From Ilumatobacter fluminis (GTDB lineage Bacteria > Actinomycetota > Acidimicrobiia > Acidimicrobiales > Ilumatobacteraceae), in NCBI RefSeq assembly GCF_004364865.1, contig NZ_SOAU01000001.1, forward strand, positions 124,001-188,000: a DNA stretch of 64,000 nt, read 5' to 3'. The notes under the pieces are model-generated. The model made no database searches, was not told the DNA's origin, and worked only from the letters and a program-made list of their open reading frames with translations. Shown here in pieces: positions 16,901 to 24,486 of the stretch (position 1 is the first letter of the stretch; every line of letters starts with the position of its first letter). The translations under genes and the position numbers were made by a program.

Positions 16901-19076
16901 CCACGGGTCGTATCGGTTCGCCGATCACCAGGTGGAGCCGTCGGTGACCCAGGTGCTGACCGAGCTCGTCGCCTGGCACGACGCCAACGACGCCGTCGCT
17001 GCGCAGCGAGCGGCGCTCACCACCCGCTACGGCACCGACGATCTGCCCGCCGTCATCTCGATGATCGACGGCCTGGCCGGCGACCCGCTCGTCGCCGCCT
17101 GCGCCGCCGGTTCGGTCGACGTGCCCCGCCTCGTCCCCGCCCTCCAACAACTCGGCGAGGTGACCGCCCGCATCGTCGCCGACGACACCACCCCCGACGC
17201 CGACCTCACCCCGCTCGCCGCCGGGCTGGAGGCCACCTCCGTCGTCGACGAACCGCTCCTCCTCGCCTGGCGCGACTTGGCCGAAGCGCCGGCGCCCGTC
17301 ATCGCAGCGGTGTTGCAGCCGGGCTCGACACCCGACGCGATCGAGCGGGCCGTGCTCGACGATGTCCTCCGTCGCGCCGGTGGTGCGAGTGCGTCGATGA
17401 GCGGTGCCCGGCTCGACGAGGTGGTCGATCAGGTGCTCGCCCGCTATCGCACCCTGCTCGACGCGAACGCCGGCATGGTCGCCGCCCGCGCCAAGCGTCG
17501 CTTCCTCGATCACGTCGAACACTCAGAGGCGTCGATGGCCGGCCGGTCCGACGAGGACAAGGAGCTGAAGCGCACCTACAACGCCGGCCGGCGCGTGCTC
17601 GAGCGGGAATTCCAGAAGAAGATGCGATTCCGGTCGATCCGTGAGCTGGCCGCCGGCGACTCGGGTGCCGTGGTGCGCGACCTCAAGCCGATCTGGTTGA
17701 TGAGCCCGCTGTCGGTGTCGGACACCCTGCCGCTCGACGGCACCTGGTTCGACGCCGTGGTGTTCGACGAGGCGAGCCAGATCCCGGTGGAGGACGCGGT
17801 GCCGAGCCTGTTCCGGGCGCCGCAGGTGATCGTGGTGGGCGACCGGATGCAGCTCCCGCCGACCCGGTTCTTCGCCGCCGAGACCGATGACGACGACGGT
17901 GAGGTCGACGTGGTCGACGACGACGGTCATCGGGTGACGGTCACCCTCGACGCTGACAGCTTCCTCACCCAGGCCGACCTGTCGCTGCCGTCGTCGACGC
18001 TGACGTGGCACTACCGGTCGCGGTCGGAGTCGCTGATCGCCTACAGCAACCACGCCTTCTACGACGCCCGTCTCGCCACGGTGCCCGACCGCCTGTTCGA
18101 CGGCGACGAGCGCCCCGACATCGTCGTGTCGGGCCCCGACGACGCCCGGGAGAACCTGGCCGAGGTGCTGGCCCGGCCGATCTCGTTCCATCGGGTGCCC
18201 CACGGTGTGTACGAGCACCGCCGCAACACCGCCGAGGCCGACTACGTCGCCGAGCTGGTGCGGGCCGTGCTGGTGTCGGGGTGCGGGCTGACGATCGGTG
18301 TGGTGGCGTTCTCGGAGGCGCAGCAGACGGCGATCGAGTCGTCCCTCGCCGATCTGGCGGCGGTCGATCAGCACTTCGCCGAGTTGTACGAGGCGGAGCA
18401 GAACCGTGTCGACGACGGTGAGTACGTCGGGCTGTTCGTGAAGAACCTGGAGAACGTGCAGGGCGACGAGCGGGAGCTGATCATCATGAGCGTCTGCTAC
18501 GGCCCCGACCCGAACGGCAAGATGCGCATGAACTTCGGACCGGTCAACCAGGCCGGCGGCGAGCGCCGCTTGAACGTGATCTTCAGTCGGGCCAAGCAGC
18601 ACATGGCGATCGTCAGCACGATCGAGGCCCCGGCCATCACCAACCTCCACAACGACGGCGCCGCCCACCTCGCCCGGTTCCTCGCCTATGCGCAGGCCGA
18701 GAGTGCGGGCGGCGACGGGGGAGAAGCGGTGCTGCGTTCGTTGCGGGTCGGCGACGAGTCACCCGGTGCAGGAGCCAGGTCGGCCGTCGCGGCGGAGCTG
18801 GCCGAGCGCCTGAGGCAGGAAGGCTTCGAGGTCGACACCGACGTCGGCCGCAGCCAGTTCACCATCGACGTCGCCATCCGAGGAGACGACGGCTACCGCC
18901 TGGGTGTGCTCATCGACCCAGGCGACGACGACACGTCGGCAGAAGCAAGGTTGGTGTCAGAAGCCGCAGTCCTCAACGCCTTCGGCTGGCCCGTGACTCG
19001 AGTGATGGTGACCGAATGGTGGACGAACCCCGACGACGTCATCGCCCACGTAACCACCACGGGTCGGGTGTCGTAG
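13995..19076 (+). CDS. Very large SF1 helicase with DUF4011 and C-terminal nuclease-like domain
   Basis: A 1693-1694-residue ATPase/helicase. The N-terminal ~450 residues carry a DUF4011-type region (RERVFDVSRRNRALYFKPTS onward). Walker A is QGPPGTGKSQT near residue 655, and motif II is VVFDEASQIP near residue 1255, followed by VVGDRMQLPPT. C-terminal SF1 motifs include NVQGDERELIIMS and RRLNVIFSRAKQ. The last ~110 residues (ELAERLRQEGFEVDTDVGRSQFTIDVAI) resemble the Vsr-like/REase_MTES_1575 domain often fused to these helicases. Such proteins are common in anti-phage and DNA-repair settings. The start is ATG at 13995, with AGGTG nine bases upstream; GTG at 13983 is the alternative. It is convergent with another large helicase at 51919, with the Dpd island between them. 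Confidence 0.88.
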   Translation: MTYARLLSEATAAEQLPSTGDVLAVGLPFLRQLDDLHRQGQVSRINGTDAVTYDGTSLQLATGHTQSPKRDERLTRRLDPPDRAQAITVQQRVAIDDRQATSLDVHDDATTLPDRPVFEIGYRAWEQSHGVHDELTDTYLAGLLLAGYAFGLDLDRPDDVHELALRHRHLTTLNPNLHPVVAGVLTDLTQPSRHRRPAQLSAVIAQLEHHREVPPDLDLADAYAAEEGWRKAVLATLRERVFDVSRRNRALYFKPTSANVSLTEASVPLLLDVNRIRPDDLLTWTGKAGAAFRSGKAVDLEQWCRFEEAPHLAPALDTMISNERKLRAEHGHGRLQLIAAFLRWVDPETDEHVNSPLFVTPAELTRKKGVRNRYRVQTEEGLDVNPVLRHVFRSRFGVTLPERIDGDAQSILTFVADFQAAVRATEPSLTIDLVDTPRIHLIRRRAQLRVDAYRRRKARAMASQGRWRRQDHSYDHDDWRPLGLALYRRFVRSAELPLRSMTDAAPRPPQPNAMAPSLPPPSGRAAATLEPPGAREQTNYAVSTGDVSRHRWEVDLCAVTLASLGSRRTNLARDYDTVLAAGAEPSGFADDATAPAFESFESIFAPVPRRTDQAPPDPFTVDQPLVLPADDAQARAVRKASAGESFIIQGPPGTGKSQTITNLLATLVADGKRVLFVCEKRAAIDVVAHRLRQAGLGEIVATVHDSQLDRKEVIADLGATYESWLADGTDDRETARTAALAAVHEVLDPLERLFAEVTDERGDRASLASIVERLVGLRVRRVEPADHLPDGLEEPAWRAARPAIDRVVAAAAAGGRTGPLGEVAALHVQPNQLTDGDPVVTAREVGSQLAAAVPPFLDATAAAGTPDQPVTVGSVRRVAPVAGWLTAFHERGVIGVLDRSHPAHLDLRAAQAALDAAQAEADQKGTARERWTTVLDAADARAALSVAQSKEGSAFKFLSGSWRKVKSLVHGSYRFADHQVEPSVTQVLTELVAWHDANDAVAAQRAALTTRYGTDDLPAVISMIDGLAGDPLVAACAAGSVDVPRLVPALQQLGEVTARIVADDTTPDADLTPLAAGLEATSVVDEPLLLAWRDLAEAPAPVIAAVLQPGSTPDAIERAVLDDVLRRAGGASASMSGARLDEVVDQVLARYRTLLDANAGMVAARAKRRFLDHVEHSEASMAGRSDEDKELKRTYNAGRRVLEREFQKKMRFRSIRELAAGDSGAVVRDLKPIWLMSPLSVSDTLPLDGTWFDAVVFDEASQIPVEDAVPSLFRAPQVIVVGDRMQLPPTRFFAAETDDDDGEVDVVDDDGHRVTVTLDADSFLTQADLSLPSSTLTWHYRSRSESLIAYSNHAFYDARLATVPDRLFDGDERPDIVVSGPDDARENLAEVLARPISFHRVPHGVYEHRRNTAEADYVAELVRAVLVSGCGLTIGVVAFSEAQQTAIESSLADLAAVDQHFAELYEAEQNRVDDGEYVGLFVKNLENVQGDERELIIMSVCYGPDPNGKMRMNFGPVNQAGGERRLNVIFSRAKQHMAIVSTIEAPAITNLHNDGAAHLARFLAYAQAESAGGDGGEAVLRSLRVGDESPGAGARSAVAAELAERLRQEGFEVDTDVGRSQFTIDVAIRGDDGYRLGVLIDPGDDDTSAEARLVSEAAVLNAFGWPVTRVMVTEWWTNPDDVIAHVTTTGRVS

Positions 19077-19108
19077 GGCACGACGACGAAGTCGGCGTTT
19101 CCGACGGC
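19059..19108. repeat. Structured repeat, copy C, right arm missing (island boundary candidate)
   Basis: ACGGGTCGGGTGTCGTA at 19059-19075 matches the left arm of the element at 6862, and an inner hairpin GTCGG...CCGAC follows (19091-19105). The expected right arm (GATCACCCGACCC) is absent. The helicase stop codon lies inside the element. Loss of the right half here would fit insertion of the island near 19110. Confidence 0.5.
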
Positions 19109-19269
19109 CTCGCACAAGAGGCGCAACGGCGGCGCATGTCGGACGTTGGCCTGATCCGGCGCCGCGCCGCCGGTGGGACGCCTCGTCGGTTGCGGGCGGG
19201 CACTCCCGGCCGAACCGCCAGCAAGTCACAGAGAACGAGCCGTAGGCGAACCCGTGGTGCCTTAGGTGG

Positions 19270-19554
19270 CTACTTGGAGGGGCAGTTGCGTTTGTCGTGC
19301 CCCCGGTACCCACACACGCTGCAGGTCCCGGCATTGGCGGATACGTCGCAGGATCTGCGGTCGTGTCCCTGTTCCCCACAAATCGAACACGTCCTTGTTC
19401 CGCTTGCACTCACTGGGGCTCCAATCTTCGCTCGTTGCGCTCGGGATATGTCTATCGATCGGACCGTGACTCGTTCGCGACACGGTCTTGCGTACGGAAC
19501 TCGTGTTACATTCTCACGGCCGGCTGCAGGTCCAGACCGTAGCGCCCGCGACAT
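19270..19554 (-). CDS. Small protein with two CCHC zinc knuckles
   Basis: A 94-residue basic protein. The C-terminus has two exact CX2CX4HX4C motifs, CSICGEQGHDRRSC (residues 56-69) and CSVCGYRGHDKRNC (78-91). This is the retroviral-nucleocapsid type of zinc knuckle that binds single-stranded nucleic acid, and it is uncommon in bacteria. The first ~50 residues are Arg-rich and unrecognised. An internal GTG (residue 48) could start a 47-residue form made of little but the two knuckles. The frame stays open for ~25 codons upstream without a start, so a frameshift or older, longer gene is possible. It lies at the left end of the island. Confidence 0.6.
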   Translation of the reverse strand: MSRALRSGPAAGRENVTRVPYARPCRERVTVRSIDISRAQRAKIGAPVSASGTRTCSICGEQGHDRRSCDVSANAGTCSVCGYRGHDKRNCPSK

Positions 19555-19625
19555 AGGGTCAACCGTTCCAGATGACCTTTGGTTCGCCGGAGCGCTCTTG
19601 CCGGTCTTCTTGTGGCCTGAAGCGA

Positions 19626-19726
19626 CTACTTGCTGTTCAGCGTGCCGTCAGAGCCAACTTCAATGAGCTCTTTGTCAGCCGCACGTAGCTTCGCAAATAC
19701 TTGCCGCGTTGAACGTCAAGATCCAT
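19626..19726 (-). pseudogene. Possible remnant of a small gene
   Basis: An open stretch on the minus strand reads RQVFAKLRAADKELIEVGSD before its stop at 19626. It looks like real protein but has no start codon in frame: an in-frame TGA lies just upstream at 19716-19718. An ATG at 19726 with GGGG upstream begins a different frame (MDLDVQRGKYLRSY). One frameshift near 19705 would join them into a ~35-residue protein. It could be decay at the island edge or chance. Confidence 0.25.
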
Positions 19727-19750
19727 GGTGTCCCCAACTTCGTTGAGTTG

Positions 19751-20227
19751 CTAGCGGGCGAACCGACCTTTGACTTTGCTCAGCCGGCCCCTGGCACCGT
19801 CGCCTTCGTTGCGGAGGAACTGGGCGACGGGCGCGCGGCGCTTCGGGAAGATGAGCGTCATCGGTTCTGTCGAGCCGCGACCGTCCTTGACCGTGAACGT
19901 CATGGCGTTGTTTTCGTCGTGGACGAGGCTGAGCGATCCGAGCGGGATGTCGGTGATCGCCTCTCCGTCAGCGATGACGAGGCGCAGCCGCGACGTGGTT
20001 GCCACGACGATGCCGAACTTCGGCTCCGACTTCTTCAGGCTCCAGCGGCTGGATTGCTGTCCACGACTGACGCCGACGTAGTCGTCGTCGACCAGGTCCT
20101 CCTTGTGGCCGAGATCGACTGCCATCTGGTTCCGCATCCGCACGGCGAGGTCCGTCGACTTCGCCCGCCGGATGGCAGCGCTCAGCGATTGTGGCCGGCG
20201 TTGAAAGGTGACCTGATCGCCGCTCAT
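19751..20227 (-). CDS. Hypothetical protein, island left flank
   Basis: A 158-residue protein that I do not recognise. The N-terminus is basic (FQRRPQSLSAAIRRAKSTDLAVRMRNQ). The middle reads like a small beta-rich domain (FGIVVATTSRLRLVIADGEAITDIPLGSLSLV...MTFTVKD), similar in rhythm to PH/GRAM-like folds, and the tail is basic. No signal or membrane segment is seen. The ATG at 20227 lies 22 bases after the upstream gene stops, so it is probably the last gene of a three-gene minus-strand unit. Confidence 0.6.
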   Translation of the reverse strand: MSGDQVTFQRRPQSLSAAIRRAKSTDLAVRMRNQMAVDLGHKEDLVDDDYVGVSRGQQSSRWSLKKSEPKFGIVVATTSRLRLVIADGEAITDIPLGSLSLVHDENNAMTFTVKDGRGSTEPMTLIFPKRRAPVAQFLRNEGDGARGRLSKVKGRFAR

Positions 20228-20249
20228 CGCTTACCGGCTCCCGGATCGG

Positions 20250-20894
20250 TCACTTCCAGCCCTTCCGTGCCTGCGGGAACGTCGCGTGAATGTGGAGGCT
20301 GGTGGCGCCGCTCTTCTGCATCATGCCGCCGAGATCGAAGCCGAGCCCGCCCAGCTGCACCCCGAGCGAACCGTTCACCGAGTAGTTCCTGCTGCTCTTG
20401 ATGTTGAGCTCGACCTCGGCCGAACCGTTCTCGAGCACGCTCATCACGGCGGCGGCGAACCCCGGCTCGTCCGGCCAGTTGAGCGGGTTCGGATCACGGG
20501 GCGCGTTGCCCGACCCTTCATGACGAAAGTCGAAACCGCTGTTCTCGTCCCGTTGCTGTTGAAGACCACCACCCTTTCCATTGATCCTGGCGCGGAGGCC
20601 GCCGGCCTGTGAGACCTCTCGAAACGTCTCGCACACAATTGTCGAAGCACCAAGGACGTTCATGATGCGGATCGCCTCGTTGTAGCGGTCGCGAAGCGAC
20701 CAGTCGTCGTACTCGCCGAACGGGACCAGCAGGGTTTCGGCCGGTCGGTGGACCACGACGTAGACGAGGTGGGTGCGCACAGCGCCCTCGACCGACCGAG
20801 CTGCCCCCACGGCGGAGATGTGGTCTTGGCGAATCTCGACCTTGTTGTCGACCTCAACGGGTTCCTCGTCGTAGTACGCGACCAACTGGCTCAT
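20250..20894 (-). CDS. Hypothetical protein, island left flank
   Basis: A 214-residue protein with no recognised domain. Start ATG at 20894 is chosen because the protein becomes acidic and coding-like there (MSQLVAYYDEEPVEVDNKVEI), while upstream residues are shadow-like. It contains THLVYVVVHRPAETLLVPFGEYDDW, a Gly-rich charged middle, and a C-terminal Gly-rich segment (NYSVNGSLGVQLGGLGFDLGGMM). It is downstream of a zinc-ribbon protein and upstream of a basic hypothetical on the same strand. No function can be inferred from context. Confidence 0.6.
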   Translation of the reverse strand: MSQLVAYYDEEPVEVDNKVEIRQDHISAVGAARSVEGAVRTHLVYVVVHRPAETLLVPFGEYDDWSLRDRYNEAIRIMNVLGASTIVCETFREVSQAGGLRARINGKGGGLQQQRDENSGFDFRHEGSGNAPRDPNPLNWPDEPGFAAAVMSVLENGSAEVELNIKSSRNYSVNGSLGVQLGGLGFDLGGMMQKSGATSLHIHATFPQARKGWK

Positions 20895-21052
20895 GGTTCT
20901 CCTGCTCTCTCGATCGACTCGTGATGAGGCGGAGCCGAACCACACGTCTCGCAGCTGACACCCGCGAACTGCTGCAGATCGTGACCCGCCGCCGAGCAAC
21001 CGGTTCGCCAACCGGAGCTCGACATCTGGGACCGTATCGCCTCGGGCCTCGC

Positions 21053-21478
21053 TCAGTTGTCACCGCAGAAGGGACAGCTGCCTCCGACGGGGTGGGAGAT
21101 GAAGCAGTTCGGGCACAGCTGGGTGTCGGCAGCGTCGTCCTGGCCGATCGAGCGACTCTTGGAGCGGGTCGGGAGGAGGTACGAGCGGCCGTTGTTGTCC
21201 AACGGTTCGAACTCGAACTCGTCGGTGTGCGCCAGCCCGCCTGGGGCCCAGACTCTGGTCGGGCTGACCCAGATGTTCCCGAGCGGCGTGTGGACCCTGA
21301 CCTCTCGGCTCGACCCGGGGTTGCCTTCGTCGTAGTGGTCGATCGTGGTACCCGACAGCTCGACAAGTCGGTCGACGATCCGCTCAGCGGTCGCCTGATT
21401 CGACGCATCAAACGTGGGATGAAGCTCCGCCATGAACCGCCAGGCTGCTGCTCGATTCGGAAAGTGCTCGCGACCCAT
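21053..21478 (-). CDS. Hypothetical protein with C-terminal zinc ribbon
   Basis: A 141-residue protein. Start ATG at 21478 opens MGREHFPNRAAAWRFMAELHP; the upstream extension is low-complexity shadow. The C-terminus carries CPNCFISHPVGGSCPFCG, a CX2C...CX2C zinc ribbon. The middle (VRVHTPLGNIWVSPTRVW) looks like a small beta domain. It is the first gene of the minus-strand trio, 158 bases before the next. Zinc ribbons of this type often mediate protein or nucleic-acid contacts; its role is unknown. Confidence 0.6.
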   Translation of the reverse strand: MGREHFPNRAAAWRFMAELHPTFDASNQATAERIVDRLVELSGTTIDHYDEGNPGSSREVRVHTPLGNIWVSPTRVWAPGGLAHTDEFEFEPLDNNGRSYLLPTRSKSRSIGQDDAADTQLCPNCFISHPVGGSCPFCGDN

Positions 21479-21981
21479 GCCATCCGAGCGTGTCACATCC
21501 GACCGGTCGTGACCGACGCCGGCAGGCGGGTTGTTCCGGCACGGCTGAAGCGTCCGACCAGGTACCGCTGTGGCCGGGTCGTCATGGCTCAATGCGTCGG
21601 AGGCCAGCAGACAGTTGTCTGATGCTGCGATCGACGTCGACGGTTGGGGGGTGACCCGATCTGTAGGCATTGGCCCGCGTCAGCATTGAGCGCGAGAGCG
21701 CAACCGCCGCTACCCGGCGACACTGGCCGAGGTGGGCGCCGAGCCATCGAGGCCCGCCTGGCAGAGCCAGCGCAACGCCCATGCTTCTGTGGGAGTCGAC
21801 AGCCACTGCGCAACGTCGTGGTGGCGCCGGGTAGTCGTACCCATTGCCACTCGCTGTGTCGGCTGGTCACATGTCGGATGACGACGGTGATGCGATTCCG
21901 TCGTCGGTGTAGTTACATACGTGTAGTCTGAACGGAAACTGCGCTCAATTGTGCGGTACTCGCTGACAGAAAGGCACGAGC
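21479..21981. other. Intergenic region between divergent island units
   Basis: This 503-base gap separates the minus-strand trio from queC. Frames through it are short and Arg/Cys-rich with no coding look. The last ~100 bases are AT-richer (GTAGTTACATACGTGTAG near 21908-21925), and AAAGG lies about 9 bases before the queC ATG. The promoter for the whole Dpd operon should be here, but I cannot name the boxes. No riboswitch fold was recognised by eye. Confidence 0.4.
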
Positions 21982-22677
21982 ATGAAGACGAAACCACGAG
22001 CAGTCGTGCTGCTCAGCGGAGGACTCGACTCGACGACGGTCCTCGCCGCTGCCCAGAACGAGGGGTACGAATGCTATGCCTTGAGCTTTGACTACGGGCA
22101 ACGACACGACGTCGAACTCGAAGCCGCGCGGAAGGTGGCAGAGGCGATGGGTGCGGCCGACCACGTCATTGCCAAGATCGACCTGCGGTCTTTCGGTGGT
22201 TCGGCTCTGACCGCCGACCTGGAGGTCCCCAAGGGACGCGCCATCGACGAGATGGAGTCTGGAATCCCGATCACGTACGTGCCGGCGCGCAACACGATCT
22301 TCTTGTCCTTCGCCATGGCCTGGGCTGAGACGCTCGAGGCTTCGGACATCTTCGTCGGGGTCAACGCCCTGGACTACTCGGGTTATCCCGACTGCCGGCC
22401 CGAGTTCATCGAAGCCTTCGAGCGGATGGCCAATCTGGCGACCAAGGGTGGGGTTGAAGGCACAACAAAGACTGTGATCCACGCACCGCTCATGGAGTTG
22501 ACGAAGGCAGGCATCATCGAGTTGGGCCAGACCCTCGGGGTCGACTACGGGCTGACGCATAGTTGCTACGACCCCGACGATGCTGGTCGGCCCTGCGGAC
22601 AGTGCGACTCCTGTCTGCTCCGCGCCAAAGGTTTTGCGGAGGCCGGATTATCTGATCCAGCGCTCAACGTGGCATGA
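21982..22677 (+). CDS. queC: 7-cyano-7-deazaguanine (preQ0) synthase QueC
   Basis: A 231-residue ATP-dependent enzyme that converts 7-carboxy-7-deazaguanine to preQ0. The PP-loop is SGGLDSTT (residues 12-19). [14 protein letters not shown] and [17 protein letters not shown] are QueC signatures. The C-terminal zinc site is [19 protein letters not shown]. The length is normal for the family. It opens the long island operon and overlaps queE by four bases (ATGA). Here preQ0 is very probably made for DNA modification by the dpd genes downstream rather than only for tRNA. Confidence 0.97.
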   Translation: MKTKPRAVVLLSGGLDSTTVLAAAQNEGYECYALSFDYGQRHDVELEAARKVAEAMGAADHVIAKIDLRSFGGSALTADLEVPKGRAIDEMESGIPITYVPARNTIFLSFAMAWAETLEASDIFVGVNALDYSGYPDCRPEFIEAFERMANLATKGGVEGTTKTVIHAPLMELTKAGIIELGQTLGVDYGLTHSCYDPDDAGRPCGQCDSCLLRAKGFAEAGLSDPALNVA

Positions 22678-23309
22678 GCTATCGAGTCAAGGAGATCTTC
22701 TACACGCTGCAAGGGGAGGGCGCCCGCGCTGGCCGTGCTGCTGTCTTCTGTCGCTTTGCCGGCTGCAATCTCTGGAGCGGCCAGGAGCGCCACCGCCCGA
22801 CAGCCATCTGCCAGTTCTGTGACACCGACTTCGTCGGCACCGACGGGCCCGGAGGCGGCAAGTTCTCGACGGCTGACGAACTCGCCGCGGCCGTGGAAAC
22901 AGCGTGGGCCGGCAACTCGACGGATCGGCGGTACGTGGTTTGCACGGGAGGCGAACCACTCCTCCAGTTGGACGAGCAGGCCTGCGCCGCATTGCGGGAG
23001 CGTGGTTTCGAGATCGCGATCGAGACGAACGGCACGATCGAGGTGCCGAGCGGCGTGGACTGGATCTGCGTGAGCCCGAAGGACGGTGCCGCACTCGTTG
23101 TGCATTCAGGAGACGAACTCAAACTGGTCTTCCCGCAAGCGGGCCTTCAGCCCGCAGAGGTGTCGGAGCTTGACTTCGAGCACTTCTACCTTCAGCCGAT
23201 GGACGGCGAACATCGAGCGGAGGCAACTGAACAGGCGGTGGCGTACTGCCTTGAGCACCCTTCTTGGCAGTTGTCGTTGCAGACCCACAAGCTGATCGGA
23301 ATCCCGTGA
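22674..23309 (+). CDS. queE: 7-carboxy-7-deazaguanine synthase QueE (radical SAM)
   Basis: A 211-residue radical-SAM enzyme that contracts 6-carboxytetrahydropterin to 7-carboxy-7-deazaguanine. [18 protein letters not shown] is the QueE N-terminus. The cluster-binding cysteines are C31, C46 and C49 in the CX14CX2C spacing seen in many QueE proteins, instead of the classical CX3CX2[12 protein letters not shown] is the SAM-binding GGEP region. The gene shares four bases with queC and one base with queD, so translation is coupled. Confidence 0.96.
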   Translation: MSYRVKEIFYTLQGEGARAGRAAVFCRFAGCNLWSGQERHRPTAICQFCDTDFVGTDGPGGGKFSTADELAAAVETAWAGNSTDRRYVVCTGGEPLLQLDEQACAALRERGFEIAIETNGTIEVPSGVDWICVSPKDGAALVVHSGDELKLVFPQAGLQPAEVSELDFEHFYLQPMDGEHRAEATEQAVAYCLEHPSWQLSLQTHKLIGIP

Positions 23310-23668
23310 TGGAGATCTTTCGCGAGTTCACCTTCGAGGCCGCTCACCGACTGCCCAACGTCAGCGAAGGACACAAGTGCGGTCGTCTCCACGGCCACTC
23401 CTATCGAATCGAACTGCATGTTGACGGGGAACCAGATGAACGAACCGGCTGGGTGATGGACTTCGCAGAGATCAAGCAGGCGTTCGCACCCATCCTTGAT
23501 CGGCTGGATCATCACTACCTCAACGATGTGCCGGGGCTGGAGAACCCGACGAGTGAGACGCTCGCTGCTTGGCTCTGGAGCCAACTCGATGGCGACCTGC
23601 CGCTATCCAAGGTTGTCGTACGCGAGACCTGCACGTCAGGTTGCGTCTATCGAGGGCCGGCATCGTGA
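23309..23668 (+). CDS. queD: 6-carboxytetrahydropterin synthase QueD
   Basis: A 119-residue enzyme that turns dihydroneopterin triphosphate into 6-carboxytetrahydropterin. The zinc His ligands are H13 (EAAHRLP), H28 and H30 (CGRLHGHSY), with catalytic Cys24. MDFAEIK and LDHHYLND are standard QueD motifs, and [11 protein letters not shown] closes the fold. The start is ATG at 23309, overlapping the queE stop by one base (TGATG). The folE2 GTG overlaps its stop. Confidence 0.96.
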   Translation: MEIFREFTFEAAHRLPNVSEGHKCGRLHGHSYRIELHVDGEPDERTGWVMDFAEIKQAFAPILDRLDHHYLNDVPGLENPTSETLAAWLWSQLDGDLPLSKVVVRETCTSGCVYRGPAS

Positions 23669-24486
23669 ATGTCTCGCTTGAGGACGTGCAGGGTCGCCCC
23701 GACGAGCGTGCGATCTGTCTGCAGCGGGCAGGCGTTGAAGCCCTGCGCTATCCCGTGGATGTTGCGGACACGACAGGAGATGCCCAGTCATCAGTTGCCA
23801 ACTTCGACCTCTCGGTCGAGTTGCCGGGCCACATCAAGGGCACTCACATGAGCCGGTTCGTTGAAGCGGTGGCGGCTCTTTCCGACCCGTTGTCGCCGAC
23901 GAGCATCGGCGGACTAGCCGAGGACGTTCGGGCGAGGCTCAAAGCCGAGTCGGCGACGATTCGAACGAGCTTCCCGCTGTTTCTCGATCGTGCAGCCCCG
24001 GCAACTGGGGCTACCGCCAAGCTTGAGTACTCGTGCGCGCTGACCGCCGTGGCTGCATCGAGTGCCCGACGAACCGTGGTGAGTGTGCGTGTTCCAGTGA
24101 CGAGTTTGTGCCCGTGCAGCAAGGCGATCAGCGACTACGGCGCCCACAACCAACGAGGACAGGTGACGATCGCCGTTGACATTGGCGACTCGTCGAGCGT
24201 TGGTCTCATCGATCTCATTGGGATTGCGGAGGCGTGTGCGTCCTCGCCGGTGTACCCGTTGGTTAAGCGACCCGACGAGCGCGTGATGACCATGACGGCC
24301 TACGACAAGCCGGTGTTTGTCGAGGACATGGTTCGCGACTCGGTTGCGATGGTCGCTGGCAAGTGGCCAGGCCTCGAGTTCAGCGTGCTTGCACAAAATG
24401 AAGAGAGCATCCACCACCATGCCGCCTTCGCAGAGACGTGGTCGCCGGGCTTCGACCACAGACTGGCGCCCACGCACCGTGACTAG
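23665..24486 (+). CDS. folE2: GTP cyclohydrolase FolE2 (type IB)
   Basis: A 273-residue enzyme that makes dihydroneopterin triphosphate from GTP, the first step to preQ0. The family is recognised by [36 protein letters not shown] (conserved Cys of the metal site) and the C-terminal [13 protein letters not shown]. It is the IB type, which can use metals other than zinc; most described dpd islands use the zinc-dependent IA type (folE). The start is GTG at 23665, overlapping the queD stop by four bases. It overlaps the next gene by eight bases. Confidence 0.95.
   Translation: MNVSLEDVQGRPDERAICLQRAGVEALRYPVDVADTTGDAQSSVANFDLSVELPGHIKGTHMSRFVEAVAALSDPLSPTSIGGLAEDVRARLKAESATIRTSFPLFLDRAAPATGATAKLEYSCALTAVAASSARRTVVSVRVPVTSLCPCSKAISDYGAHNQRGQVTIAVDIGDSSSVGLIDLIGIAEACASSPVYPLVKRPDERVMTMTAYDKPVFVEDMVRDSVAMVAGKWPGLEFSVLAQNEESIHHHAAFAETWSPGFDHRLAPTHRD

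Noticed and set aside
21479-21981. Short frames on both strands as genes
   Set aside because: They are Cys/Arg/His-rich, lack ribosome sites and overlap one another; the gap is better read as a promoter region.
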